This document shows, piece by piece, positions 1 to 12,309 of a stretch of DNA of 64,000 nucleotides; positions within the stretch are counted from its first letter, which is position 1; each line of letters opens with the position of its first letter. The position numbers and the translations under genes were made by a program. This DNA is from Halichondria panicea (taxonomy: Eukaryota; Porifera; Demospongiae; Suberitida; Halichondriidae): contig NC_087380.1 of assembly GCF_963675165.1 (NCBI RefSeq), forward strand, positions 6,022,071-6,086,070, written 5' to 3'. The notes below the pieces were generated by a model. That model made no database searches. It saw nothing but the letters and a program-made list of their open reading frames with translations, and was not told the DNA's origin.

Positions 1-40
1 GGTGTAAAGAGATACTAGAGGAAGACATTTTTGAGAACAG
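1..40 (+). other. probable upstream (5' UTR) exon end of the window-start gene
   Basis: The first 40 bases end in AACAG followed at 41 by GTAAGT, a consensus splice donor. The next good acceptor is TTCATTGCAG ending at 327, so an intron of about 287 bp would join this stretch to the exon holding the start codon at 482. No open frame with a start is visible here, so a noncoding leader exon is most likely. The exon begins before the window. Confidence 0.45.
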
Positions 41-481
41 GTAAGTATTAATCACAATGCCTCAATCCATTTGCAAGATATTATCACAATTGTAAGAGTT
101 GATAGTCCACTGTGTATAGATCAAGGTGCTTGAGAGGTCATAATAATCGTTTACTGTCCTGTTCGCTAACTACGTACACTGTGTCTATCTCTTTGTGTGA
201 TCGTGTGATCGTTTTTTCGTATTGCATAACTGACATTACTCATGCATCATCTAACCATAAGGTTTATTCATAGCAGCTTTGTATAAGGAAATGAGTATAC
301 TCTGCATGGGATTTTTCTTCATTGCAGAATATTGCAGGTCATGCATGGGGGAATGGAAGAAAATAGCTTTCAAAATGACTATAAAAATGCTCAAAGTGAT
401 ACCTGTCTTCAGTTAACTTCTTCTCAAAACAATATCACTTCAGACAACTTAACCGATCACTTCTATCTATATCAGCTGATA

Positions 482-2037
482 ATGGCGCCTAGAGTCATCA
501 TCATTCTACTGTTCAGTCTTACTTACTCAACTATTACTCTAACAGCACCTGTGCCTCGATCACAGAATAGTGTCGAAGATGGCAGACCTCGAAGACAGAC
601 CTTAGGAACACCTAGCATTGTCTCGATTATGGTGGCTTCAGACTCATCTGATGAAAACTGCCCAATATATGGTGACAGAGATTGTGGAAAGGTTCAAGAT
701 ATGCTGTGTGCAGCACAAACATTTCAGCAAGAGTACGTCAGGAGGCTGGTATGTTCAGTTCTGTTCTTCGTTGTATGGTACATGTACAAATGTGTGACTG
801 CATGTACGTATTGTAATTTTTTATAATGGTATTCTTTATCTCCATTAATTTTTTCAGAGCCAACCAGCCTCCATGCAATCAGTGGATTCCTGTGCAAGAG
901 TTGCTTTCGCTCGTACCAACAACATAAGACATTTGTACGATGACTTCAAGACTCTCTCCTCTATTTTCATGCAAGTGGGACAGGACTTTTCATTTCCAAA
1001 CTTTGCCGATACTCAGTGTCAAATCAGGCACATTAACTCATATCTGGGAGAAACGGTATAGTGCATGTATCATAATTATAGTGCTAACCCAAAAGAGAGT
1101 TACCTCAGCTAATTAAACTTGTGTAGCTTGCTAGGTTCTTTGGGAATTACTCTTTTAATTATTTTACAGGTTGACTATTTCTGTGAGTACAACAAGACTG
1201 AGTGTGGAACAGTTCGTTATGTCTGCAACACTGATTTCATCCCCAATCCGACATTTAACTACACAAGGGATCAATTTGATGAGGAGTGTTTCGATAATCT
1301 CCTTAACTCACTCCAGATGGCTCTTAACCTGCTCCATCACCAATATTTCTCGGCAGTTTCAGGACAAAGTATTTGTGCGCGTCCTGGTGCTACTTGCTTC
1401 AGAGCATCGCACGACCAGACAGCCTCGTTGGAATCATTCAGAGCAATCCTCAGAGAAAGACAACAAAGTCTGCCATCTTCACTTGTAAGTATAGAGCAAG
1501 TAATTATAGGAGACCACTTGCACAGTACGCTAAACAGTCATGGAGCACAATTAATGGTTTATTCTTTTTTCAGATTACTCACAATGATGTGGAATGCAGA
1601 CCTGCTATTGTATTTGAACCGTCTGTGCTCAACTTGTACTCATCCTTGGTTGAGACGAGTCGAGAGCTGTCCACTGTATCAAACCAGAGTGACCTTGTTC
1701 AGCAACTGAACTTAACTGTTTTGCCTCTTCTTCATGATGTAGTGGTGAGTCTTTCGTGATGTTTGCTAAATACTGTTTTCTTTCGCACTTAATTTTGCTG
1801 CTGGAAATAATGCTCATTTCTCCTTTATTCTTTCAGACACCAGTTGTGCATGATGAAAGTGCATTGAATGGACTGAGTATCACCATTCCTAGCAGCCTGC
1901 AAGAACACTCTGAAGATGAAGCAATGGCCAGCTGCCTTGTAACTCGTCTGAGCATAACGTACGAGGCCCTAATGCACGATCAGCTTCGTCACCATTGGAC
2001 AGTACTGAACAGAGCAAGAGATACTGGCTGCGTCTAA
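482..2037 (+). CDS. secreted cysteine-rich protein, 383 aa, five coding exons, unknown family
   Basis: Coding exons are 482-748, 858-1055, 1170-1484, 1574-1744 and 1837-2037. All four introns have GT-AG ends and fall exactly between codons (phase 0). The product has a hydrophobic signal peptide (residues 1 to about 21) ending before Ala-Pro-Val-Pro, then RPRR at 35-38, a furin-type R-X-R-R site suggesting removal of a short propeptide. Exon 3 opens with Cys160-Glu and an Asn-Lys-Thr sequon before Cys167. More cysteines are spread over all exons, and further sequons lie in exons 3 and 4. Several exons look like amphipathic helices. In-frame ATGs at 341 and 356 would add an N-terminal extension; I chose 482 because the signal peptide begins there. 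I do not recognise the family. A secreted ligand is an inference from the signal peptide, furin site and uniform intron phase. It is on the opposite strand to the repeated genes further right. Confidence 0.85.
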
Positions 2038-4140
2038 AACCAGTGACACGGACTTCACCATGGAAACTATGAACAATGACTTCAGGACACTGTTAACATT
2101 TAATGCGGCAAAGATTTTAGATAGCATTTACTACCCAATTCTTTTGATAGAATCACTTAACTTCATTTTTTTCTCACTTTTTATTTGAGTTTGTGTATAG
2201 CTAGGTCTCTATTAATAATTATTACTATTACTTTCAAAAAAAGGACCTCTAAACAGAATGAAAGCACCGTGGGTGTTAATGCCTCAGTGGAGGTGCCAAA
2301 GCTACATAAAGCTAGCTTTTATACACACATTGATTCATGATGAACATTTTTAATTTTGCAGAATCCAGGGAAACTCAAAGAGTGGGTAATGATCGACGAT
2401 GATTGTTGTTAAAAACGATTGATGTCAAAAGTTCATTGCAGCATGCAAGTTTAATAGCAGAGCCTTGCAGCTCTCTTCTCACTCTTGCAGCTACTAATAG
2501 CTATAGCGTTCTAGTGCAGAGCTAACTATTAAGTAGAGTAGCAACACTTGGTGAATAAGTTTTCCTACGGATTCTTTTGAAAAGGCTGCAATGGCATTCC
2601 AAATATTAAGCAAAACTAGGCATAACTCGAGACGAAGCTTTATTTTGCAAATCCACGAACACGAATCCAAGAAAACATGACTAAAAGCCTATAGAAACTC
2701 TTACTTGCACTTTATTGATCCTTGAGCAGCTAGCTGTACATACATGTAACAGTCTATACACACACTACCATATCAGAGCTCTGCTATACCGTATTACCTC
2801 GATTTTTTTTTCTTTTTTTTTCCGTGTAATATCAAAACAATACAAATGTACAAAAGCAAACAGACCAAAAGATAAGAGGGGGGGGGGGCATACAGTTATT
2901 GGATTGCGCATGCGCACCAAGACATCTCCAAGTATATCAACTTGATTGCTCTCGCAAGTTGTACCATAGATAGTATCTATGGTTGTACTAACTCGAGATT
3001 TTTGCCAGACGTGCCATGGCGTTCTTGATATCTTGTATTGGTCACTGCTATAATTTTACGTTCTCTCATAATGGACCCCTCCCATCAGAGGACAACCTCT
3101 ATAAGGACACTAGCTATGGCACGGATTGAAATCACTATCTTGATGGATGTTTTTTACTTTTAGCTATAAATGGAGGCTACAAAAGATGAAAGAGTCGATG
3201 ACGTAGCGGAATATCGTTGATATAGACCAGATATAAGTAAAATTATGCTCAGAATAATTTTAATGTCTATTTTTGGTAAAGATCATTAGTTTTGCATAAC
3301 AACATTTTCAGGGCAAAAATGGCTGAAGGTGGTGGTCAGTTCAAGTCAGCTAGATATAACTGACTGAGAATCATGATAATTATGTCTTGTGTGCTGTGTT
3401 ATTGTCATTTATGTCACATTTTTGGGTAGTCACATTTAAAGAATAGAATAATGGGAGAAAAAAGTATAATTAATTTTATCAGGGCCAAATGAAAAGGCCT
3501 GCCTTTTATGGAACACCAGATACGACTGGTAAAAAGGAAAGGAAGCTGTCCACCTTTGATTCATGTGCCTGCTGCACATAAAGAATAAGATGCCACAAAC
3601 CGAGACTCATCAAGTGCATGCATGTTCTTTACCCATTCAAAAACCTAACTGACATGAAGCCTTTACCGCCATTGACCCTTTACCTGCCATTGACTCGATA
3701 CAATGAGTCATAACGCCTGCACACTGTGTCCATTCGAAATGTCACAGAGAGCGCACAAAGTTGCTAAAATCTGTAAGTAAACCGTAATTTTTCGCCTGCA
3801 TGGCGGATTGCGGGATCTTAAGGGGGGGGGGCGAAAACATCCCAGCAATTTTAAGGTTTCAGCACGTCATTTGGTCGGGATGTACGCTACAGTTTCGTGT
3901 CCTTCAGTAGTTACAAAACTCAGTACTTAATCTACTTAGCTCTCTAAGCAAAATGGATTGTCTATAATGTTCTACTGCGATCCTAGAAGTGATGTTTATA
4001 CTGCTATGGTTTACCTTTTTCATCAGGTAAAGTGCATCCTGAAAGAGAACTGTGTACAGAAACATTAAACACACTGACAATTATTAATAATTTTTATCTT
4101 GTATAAAATTATCATGTGTACTAACATGCAAGTTTGTTAC
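2038..4140. other. intergenic, no gene seen
   Basis: This follows the stop codon of the window-start gene and should hold its 3' UTR in the first few hundred bases. It contains a T-rich run near 2801-2822, a G run at 2879-2888 and another G run near 3822-3831. A short CCCCTCCC...CTCTATAAGGACAC stretch near 3070-3110 resembles the end of the pogo-like elements found in the array. No open frame here looks like a conserved protein. Confidence 0.5.
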
Positions 4141-4324
4141 TGCATGTGGGAACAGGGTGCTCTAATCCCGGCTCTCATTAGACAGCTGCATGTGGGAACA
4201 GGGTGCTCTAATCCCGGCTCTCATTAGACAGCTGCATGTGGGAACAGGGTGCTCTAATCCTGGCTCTCATTAGACAGCTGCATGTGGGAACAGGGTGCTC
4301 TAATCCCGGCTCTCATTAGACAGC
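4141..4324. repeat. 46-bp tandem repeat, four copies
   Basis: Copies start at 4141, 4187, 4233 and 4279. They are identical at sight except for a C-to-T change in the third copy near 4260. The right-most copy lies inside the reading frame of the decayed RNase H segment, so the repeat seems to have expanded from retrotransposon sequence. The period is not a multiple of three. Confidence 0.95.
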
Positions 4325-5229
4325 TGGCTGAGAACGGCTCCAATATCACAATCACATGCAGCAGTTTGCACGATAAACGGACATTCAAAGTCAGGATTCT
4401 TGAATATAGGAGACGAGTGCGCACAGCAATTGAGAGTTTGAAATGCGCCTGAGCATTCATGTGTCAAAATGATATTGTTGGGGGCGTTCTTTTAAGTGAG
4501 ATCTATCATGGGTGTTGCGAAATTGGGGATGAAATTTCTGTAATAATCTGTGAGTCCGAGAAAAACTGTAACTTAATTGTTTGGTTCGGGGGTTTATTGT
4601 ATTGGATTCTTCTTTGTTTCCAGGAGGCTGTATTTGCGATACAATATTCCATTATTAAGCATGCTCTTTTGTCGCTCCCAGTGACCTAGTATTCCACATT
4701 TCCCGTTCGTCACAGGGGTTGCTGGGGCACTCGTTGGCAATTGAAAGTTTTCCGGCAGTTGAAACGGGTTGGTTCTCATCTGGGGGTAGTTTTGTCACAG
4801 ACGTATTCCCCTGTCTTGGTCTCAAGGCCCAGTGACCTAGTAGTCCATATGCATCTAGGGCATTTCCCTAGTAGACATTTGTCCTGTGGTGCAGTGAGTA
4901 GTCCTCTGCAAACTGGTCCCACTGGTTTTGACTTTCATTCGTTTACATGAAGGCGTACATCTGTCATCATGTGGGTAAACCTCCCAAAAATTGCTCACTA
5001 ACCATGAGGTCAATCACTTGGGCAATGTCAGTACAGTCTCTTGTCCATCTGGTTGCTAAGTCTGTGAGAACAACTCCCTGGGTGATTCTCTGGTCTTCAG
5101 CTTGTGTGATTTGAATCATTGCCGACATGTCTCCTCGTTGAGATATTTTATCTTCTAAGTATCGAGGTCTTCAACTAGTCATAGTCATAGGCTGCCATAG
5201 CTATACATAATTATGCCTGCTGTGCTTCG

Positions 5230-5345
5230 AATGTAGCATGGGAGCATACAAGGTGGACAAGTCAAGGTGCATGCATGTACATGCCTACTGTATAGCCATG
5301 TACATGCACCTTGACTTGTTCACGTACTCGTATGATCCCATGCTG
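5230..5345. repeat. imperfect inverted repeat (foldback) inside the gag relic
   Basis: The left arm (AGCATGGGAGCATAC...CAAGTCAAGGTGCATG) pairs with the right arm (CATGCACCTTGACTTG...GTATGATCCCATGCT) around a short spacer near 5290. It separates the SCAN-like segment from the charged repeats, so it looks like an insertion into the retrotransposon. Confidence 0.75.
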
Positions 5346-5399
5346 CATTAATTCAAAAGTAATGAGATAGGCCTCAATGTCATCTGTGTCTATAGGAGA

Positions 5400-6045
5400 C
5401 TACTCAACTTCAGTGAGGGCCTGCTTTCACCAGGTTAGTCGGTTTGCTGTCTTGTCCGTCACAAGCTCTGAAGTAGTGCTATCTGTTCCTCTGCATGCAA
5501 ACTGCTCCTCCCGCATTTGTCTGTCTCTAGCAAGTTCCTCTTGTCGCTGTGGTATTTGTTCCTCTCTCTGCTCCCTCTCAGCAGCTAGTTCTTATCGTCT
5601 TTGTTCCTCTCTTTGCTCTCTCTCTCGGCAGCTATAGTTCCTCTTATAATTAATTGCCGTTGTTGTTTTTTTCGTCTCTCTGCTCCTCTTGTCGTTGCAC
5701 TTTTCTTTGTTTTCTCTCAGCAGCTACTTTCTCCTCTTGTTGTCATCTCTCTCCCCTCTTGGCATGCAGCTACTTCCTCTTGTCGTTGGTCGTCTTTGTT
5801 CCTCGCTTTGCTCCCTCTCGGCAGCTAGCTCCTTTTGTCATTGTAGTCTTCGTTTCTCTCTGCTCCCTCTCGGCAGTAAGCTCCTCTTGTCGTTGTCGTC
5901 TTTGTTCTTCGGAAGCTATAGCTCTTCTTGTTATTGTAGTCCTTGTTCTTCTCTCTGCTCCTATCTCGTTGTCGTCTTTGTCTCGGCAGCTAGTTCCTCT
6001 TGTCATTGTTGTCTTTGTTATAGTACTGCTGTTATAGTTTACCAC
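5400..6045. repeat. degenerate CT-rich tandem repeat of about 60 bp
   Basis: On the plus strand a unit like GTTCCTCT...TGCTCCCTCTCGGCAGCTA repeats about ten times with variation. On the minus strand it encodes the Glu/Arg/Gln-rich repeats of the gag relic, so it is best read as decayed coding repeat and not as a plus-strand gene. Confidence 0.7.
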
Positions 6046-6600
6046 CTGATAAAGTGTTAGCCACAGTCGTGTTCATGCAGTGTCCTGTGAGGACAGGTCC
6101 TCACAGTAGGGCACTACTTATTAGCTTTTTGGGTTAGGTAAACAGAGCATTCATGCTGATATAAATTGTGTAAATTGTCTGCATGTACGAATAGTCATAA
6201 TTATACGTTATTGTGGGTAGTACCAGGAGCATTAATCTGCAGCTTTTGGTCGTATATATATATACCCCCACAGTGCTGGGTTTGTTAGTTTTAACGTTGA
6301 CCACACCACGTACTGTTGTTACTAACTATGTAATGTACAGACTTTATTTACCATTACAAGCACATCAGTTTGTGTTTCTCCAAAAAGCTGGTCTCGAATA
6401 CCGATCCTAATATACATGTGCTACAAACAACACTATGGTATAGTGCTCAAATCAATTATGATATGAGCTTTGTAATTTTATGCTTGTTCAAAATATTGCA
6501 TGTGTGTTGGGGAAGGGAGCATGCAGTCGCCCAGATTACTGTCTCATAGTTTGATCACTTTCATTTACAGTTGTCATATAAATATACAGTAGTGACTGCT
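6046..6600. other. intergenic, nothing recognised
   Basis: This is AT-rich sequence between the retrotransposon relic and the first array unit. A short TATATATATA tract lies near 6254. I see no coding region, RNA gene or clear element. Confidence 0.5.
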
Positions 6601-7221
6601 TTCATAGGACACGTGTCTCCGTACGCGTGTGTGCGTTAGCTTTACCTTGTATGTATACATTCTTGTTTCCTACTCCACGTCAGCCTCTCAATAAACAATA
6701 ACGTCTGTTGTTGGGAAGTCTAGTAGTGTTTGTGTGAAATTTCACTTAGTTAAAATCTACCTGCCTAGATTTTTACTATTTTTAACATGTATACTATAGG
6801 CTGCATGTTCGTATATTAATATATTAAATGAGGTGTGAAGGTCATTAATCTATTAACGGTTTTGATGGTGCTATATAATTATACTATTTTTGTTTCTTCC
6901 GAGCAGTTCTTGTCATGGGCACGGATCATGAACTCTCTGTTCGAAACTAACTGTTGGAATCATGTTGTAACATAACATTTGATTTTGTTAGGATACGTGA
7001 GTGTACGTATAATTATGGTTTCTATGGTACTTCGTCATCAAATTTTGGATGTGAAAACGTATGTCTGGAGAGGTTACTAACTAAGGCACCGTAGCTTTAC
7101 TCTTAATTTTATAATAATTATAGCTAGCAATGTTTCCTTAATCGTTTGTGGTGATGACGTCCTACAATGAACTCAGGTTATTATTAACCCTATAGCCATA
7201 CTTGACGATCTGTAGGAGCAC

Positions 7222-7300
7222 TAGCCTCCTTCACTAACCTACCCTGAAGAGCCTCGATTCCAGGCCGCTCTTCTCGAAGAGCGGCCTGGAATCGAGGCTA
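7222..7300. mobile_element. 79-bp palindromic micro-element with 9-bp target duplication
   Basis: The insert begins TAGCCTC and ends GAGGCTA. Its right 50 bases form a near-perfect hairpin around TTCTCGAA. TAGGAGCAC flanks it on both sides (7213-7221 and 7301-7309). The matching place in unit 4 (near 29630) has one copy of the flank (TAGGAGCAT) and no insert. Confidence 0.85.
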
Positions 7301-7464
7301 TAGGAGCACATGAGGGGATGGAGCGTCTTAATTACTACGCGGATTCTGTATCGTCTAGCTACCTACAAATCATGCCATTATTATAATTATGTATATTTAC
7401 CGCTATAAGTGCTGCTGCATTATTCATTGTATAATTATCACGATTATTAGATCAAGCGCGTTAT

Positions 7465-7489
7465 TAGCCTCGGCCTGGGGTCGAGGCTA
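7465..7489. mobile_element. 25-bp palindromic micro-element with 9-bp target duplication
   Basis: TAGCCTCGG...TCGAGGCTA is flanked by GCGCGTTAT at 7456-7464 and 7490-7498. Unit 4 (near 29763) has a single GCGCGTTAT and no insert. It has the same termini and the same duplication length as the 79-bp element just upstream. Confidence 0.85.
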
Positions 7490-7660
7490 GCGCGTTATCA
7501 GCCACACATGCACAGAGCACTTAAGGTGGCATAGACGATAGTGAGTCCGCAATACTATACGCTCCATCTCCTCATGTGCTCCTGGTATTATGTATACCTT
7601 ATTAAGTTTGAATTGTTATGTGGTGCATGCACTCTGTTTATGCGCTGTTGGCGTCCTTGT

Positions 7661-7888
7661 AGTCATGTACGTTCATCGTAATCTATATTAACTGTGTAGT
7701 CCCTAAATGTGCGTGTAGTAGTCATGTACGTTCCTCGTAATCATATTAACTGTGTAGTCCCTAAATGTGCGTGTAGTCATGTACGTTCATCGTAATCATA
7801 TTAACTGTGTAGTCCCTAAATGTACGCGTGTAGTCATGTACGTTCATCGTAATCATATTAACTGTGTAGTCCCTAAATGTGCGTGTAT
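7661..7888. repeat. 55-59 bp tandem repeat, four copies
   Basis: Copies begin AGTCATGTACGTT at 7661, 7720, 7775 and 7832. Other units keep at most one copy at this place, so this is a local expansion in unit 1. Confidence 0.9.
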
Positions 7889-9603
7889 AGCTGTGTGGAG
7901 TGTATCCTGTCAGTGTGCCAGCACCTATTATGGGAGGGTCATGCATGACTGCATGTAGCCACACACTTTCATATTCCTCCTAAACAGCAACCTATTTGAA
8001 ACCATTGGGATTCATTTTCTATATGTGTATACTATAGACTAGGTCATTTTTAGTTTGATTTGTGTTTGCATGCATGCATGTGCTTCAATGTCCTTTAATT
8101 TTTCATGACTCTTTTCCAAGAAACGATTGTTACCAAGGCCTTTCCTTACGTACCTTTTGTCACGGTCCAATAGTATCCTCCTTGTTCGAACAACTGATAG
8201 TTGCCTGGGAAATTGTTAGATCATGCATGATCAGAGTTTCACATTTTAAATACTTATTTTTCCCAAATGCTCGTCTTTCAACTCACTAACTTTCACCAAC
8301 CTTTTCTCCACTTAACCAGTTTCTATGTTTTCCTGTTTCAGTATTTAATCTCCTTGTTCCAATTATTATAGTAACGCTTTTCAATTACGGCTTCCATGCA
8401 GTCTTATAAGCATTCCTCTTTGCTCCCTACTTCCTACAGTATGATAATTAAAGTTTCGTTTCTGCATGAGATCCCCCTTGAGTACATTGCTTGTCAATAT
8501 TTCCTGCCTTTTGGTTGCTAAGCTGTACACGTGGCAAATGTGTCAGTGTCTTGTGCGTTAGTATTAGTTAGGCATTGCAATGCACGAGAGCAATGTAAAA
8601 TAATGCCATTGGAGTGACATGAGGTCTGCAGGCCCTGAGGGCAATCTGCATTACATTGTTCCAGTATATTTGGTGGTCAGGCAACAATTCTCATTACGAT
8701 CTGAGCTCAATGATAGCCAATGTATAGAGAAGATTTAATGATTATAAGCATTGTGTCATATCGAGTCTGGTGTAAAAGTGCATGCATAGTGTTTGATAAA
8801 TTACGCTTCTGTGAAGTACAATGAAGTGTCAATATCAGAAGCCATAATTATACGTCCATTATTAGGAAGCAGCCAAAAAATGAGCAGAATATTGTGGTCT
8901 ATCATTAAGACGCCATAACTTATTGTACATGCATTTACATGTTTTGCTGCGTGATTATTTGTAAAGCCCGTACGTATTGAGGGTGTTTATGTTCGTAGAG
9001 AACACAGCCAAATGATGGAGACGGATGCATGGGATAGGGAAGATTGTTAACGAGGAAGTATTTATTATGGTCATGTGCATGAGGGGAAAACGACTCTACC
9101 TTGTTTGCTATTTTATTTCTCTTGAAGGGGAAACTATACATTTATCCTTTGATTCTGTCCTCAAATGGACTATAGCTTAGAGAAGTGAGAACTTAGAGGC
9201 TTCAAATTTAATATCAAGGATTCTGTTTGTATACAGCTTAATCACTTAAACCACCATCAGCTGGTTTTGTATAATAACCATACAAATGAAGGCACACACA
9301 TGCACACACCACAAGGTGCATGCTATTTCGCTGAGTAAATTTACTCCCTGAAAGTAATTAGTGTAATTGGAAATCCCATATCCTAGCTCACAGTATCACG
9401 TACACCACCTGTTTCTGGACCCCGAAATAGTGAGATCAATTGCTGTTTTGGCACCTGCTTAGTAGGCATGCTTCATTGCTCATGTTTCAACTTTCACCTT
9501 GATCCATCATGTGACCTATTCGACCGTGAATATGTGTTCGTTTAATTGATTGCCACTTTTTGTACTAGGGGAAAACCCCAACTTTCATGTTATGTAGATG
9601 CAT

Positions 9604-12309
9604 GTAATGTGAATCCCCTGAGGTGCCTGGCTTGTGTGTCTAAAGGAGACATGTGTAGTGTTTCACAAGAGCTCAAAGTGCCCCCTACTAGACTAGTAAT
9701 AGGGATTCCACGACTCAAAGTATGATGGTCATCTAGCTGTGCACCGAAAACCATGGAATTAATGACGTGTGTTGATAATTAATACTTTCGATACACATAC
9801 TTAATTAACTCTCTGAAAAAACAAACATTAAATAGGGATGTTATATCAAGTTGTTTAATTTCTTGATTACCATTTCAGGGAAGATGAGCCATGCACCCCC
9901 TCCAGTACCTGTACTAACTCAGATTATTAAGTTACCTATACATATCCAGCTTAGTGTCTAATTGGAGGAATTCCCATTAGGAAGTACCTTTTGTATTATA
10001 GTGCGTGTGTTCAGTGCAAATAGAATCATTATTATGACTTGTTTTGCATGCTGTATATGGATACTATACAATATTGTCTCTTTATGGAACTCTAGGGCTG
10101 ACTGTATTATGCAACTTGCCGGTGGTCTACTGGGGGGAGGGGGATATGCTTACCTTTCATTGTTCTACATCAAATGATTTCATACCAGGAAAGATGCAAC
10201 ATCACAGTAAACAAACAATTTGTGCCGTGTGAAGGAAGTTAATTAGTTAATGACTCACCCTACAGGGGATGTGATTGTGATTGGTTGTTTTTGCTGTTGG
10301 CGTTTCATCACATCTGTATAAATTCGGTTAAAAATACACATTACAACTGCTATTTTGATGTTTCATCTTTATTTTGCGTGCTCATGTACGTTACTTAAGA
10401 TTTCATTCCCAACTCAATTGCAGTATGCAAAAAATTATGGTTGCATGCATGGTCACTTTCTGTGGTCACCTCAACAACGTATGGAGTGTGATGATGTTTG
10501 TTGACAGCGAATGGCTTCTTTTTATTTAAACACAAGTGACTTTGAATGCACTTAATTGCTATGGTGAAACTAAAATTTGCCATAGCATCTCACTTAATTT
10601 GTATATACATTTGGGAAAGAGGTTTAATGACAAGACAATGTACATTTTTGCCGTATTGTGTACATTGGAACATTTTAATACTAGCGTTAATTTTGTTGTC
10701 ATGTGTATAGTACCAATGGTATTTTTGGTCAAAACCTTTGTCTTGCATGTGTACGTGATAATAAATACATTTAAAGCCGTGAGTATTAAATTTTGATTGA
10801 TTTAATATCAGCTGCATGGCATTATCTGTGGTTTCACATATTTCACATGTTGCAATCACAATAAGGCCTTTAAGGGTCAGTGACTGTCATACGTATGTAT
10901 GTAATGTGAATCCCCTGAGGTGCCTGGCTTGTGTGTCAAAGGGGATTTCCCTTGAGATGAACAGACATGTGTAGTGTTTCACAAGAGCTCAAAGTGCCCC
11001 CTACTAGACTAGTAACAGGGATTCACGACTTAAAAGTATGCTCCATGGATGGTCATCTAGCTGTGCACCGGAGCCCATGGAATTAATGACGTGTGTTGAT
11101 AATTAATACTTTCGATACACATACTTAATTAACTCTCTGAAAAAACAAACATTAAATAGGGATGTTATATCAAGTTGTTTAATTTTTGATTACCATTTCA
11201 GGGAAGATGAGCCATGCACCTCCTCCATCCAGTACCTGTACTAACTCGGATTATTAAGTTACCTATACATATCCAGCTTAGTGTCTAATTGGAGGAATTC
11301 CCATTAGGAAGTACCTTTTGTATTATAGTGCGTGTGTTCAGTGCAAATAGAATCATTATTATGACTTGTTTTGCATGCTGTATATGGATACTATACAATA
11401 TTGTCTCTTTATGGAACTCTAGGGCTGACTGTATTATGCAACTTGCCGGTGGTCTACTGGGGGGGGGGGGGGGGTATGCTTACTTATCATTGTTCTACAT
11501 CAAAGGATTTCATACCAGGAAAGATGCAACATCATTACTTTATTGTAGAGTAAACAAGCAATTTGTACCGTATGAAGGAAGTTAATTAGTTAATAACTCA
11601 CCCTACAGGGGATGTGATTGTGATTGGTTGTTTTTGCTGTTGGCGTTTCATCACATCTGTATGAATTCGTTAAAAATACACATTACAACTGCTATTTTGC
11701 TGTTTCATCTTTATTTTGCGTGCTCATGTACGTTACTTAAGATTTCATTCCCAACTCCATTGCAGTATGCATAAAATTATGGTTGCATGCATGGTCACTT
11801 TCTGTAGTCACCTCAACAACGTATGGAGTCAGTGTGATGATGTTTGTTGACAGCAAATGGCTTCTAAACACAAGTGACTTTGAATGCACTTAATTGCTAT
11901 GCTGAAACTAAAATTTGCCATGCATCTCACTTTGTATATACATTTGGAAAAAAGGTTTAATGACAAGACAATGTACATTTTGCCGTATTGTGTACATTGG
12001 AACATTTTAATACTAGCGTTAATTTTGTTGTCATGTGTATAGTTACCAATGGTATTTTTGGTCAAAACCTTTGTCTTGCATGTGTACGTGATAATAAATA
12101 CATTTAAAGCCGTGAGTATTAAATTTTGATTGATTTAATATCAGCTGCATGCATTATCTGTGGTTTCAACTATTTCGCAGCTAGTAAACAACTTCTGTAT
12201 ATACCAGTGTATAGTGGGACCTAGGTATTAAGTAGTTTACCTCATTAACTATACGCATAATGTTGCAATCACAATAAGGCCTTCAAGGGTCAGTGACTGT
12301 TATACGTAT
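9604..12309. repeat. 1.3-kb direct tandem duplication inside unit 1
   Basis: About 9604-10900 and 10901-12309 share the same order of landmarks: GTAATGTGAATCCCCTGAGG, CCCCCTACTAGACTAG, GGGAAGATGAGCC, the G-run near 10130 and 11459, and AAGGCCTT.AAGGGTCAGTGACTGT. The second copy has extra bases, including a longer G run at 11459-11474 and about 80 bp near 12180. Other units have one copy. Confidence 0.85.

Larger units (their letters stand above)
4300..6045 (-). pseudogene. decayed Ty3/gypsy-type retrotransposon (gag with SCAN-like capsid; RT/RNase H piece)
   Basis: Read on the minus strand. 6045-5770 and 5640-5400 encode Glu/Arg/Gln-rich repeats of about 20 residues (EEQRRQRQEEL-like), probably coiled coil. 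5170-4967 encodes a SCAN-like capsid segment ending in a DLMVSEQFLGGLP-type motif, typical of gypsy gag and of SCAN domains. Next comes a frameshifted stretch, then a damaged zinc knuckle (CGILGHW) near 4680. Protease and most of reverse transcriptase are missing. About 4640-4460 holds the end of reverse transcriptase (FLGLTDYYR, FIPNFAT) with a frameshift and a stop. 4446-4300 holds the start of RNase H (AFQTL, NPDF, IGAVLSQ). The usual TDAS, whose Asp is catalytic, reads TAAC. A foldback sits inside gag at about 5230-5345. Frameshifts, stops and deletions make it non-functional. A Gmr1-like lineage is a guess from the SCAN-like gag. Confidence 0.8.

Noticed and set aside
332-481. In-frame N-terminal extension of the window-start protein
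   Set aside because: The frame is open, but the signal peptide begins at the ATG at 482, so upstream ATGs are more likely leader sequence.
5377-6060. Plus-strand Ser/Leu/Cys-rich open frames
   Set aside because: They are the reverse reading of the Glu/Arg/Gln-rich gag repeats on the minus strand.
7661-7888. CRISPR-like appearance of the 55-bp repeats
   Set aside because: Repeats are contiguous without unique spacers and the setting is eukaryotic.
10044-10232. Short plus-strand frame with a faint immunoglobulin-like look (GDMLTFHCSTS)
   Set aside because: It spans a variable G run, the frame differs between units, and no domain partner or splice structure is present.
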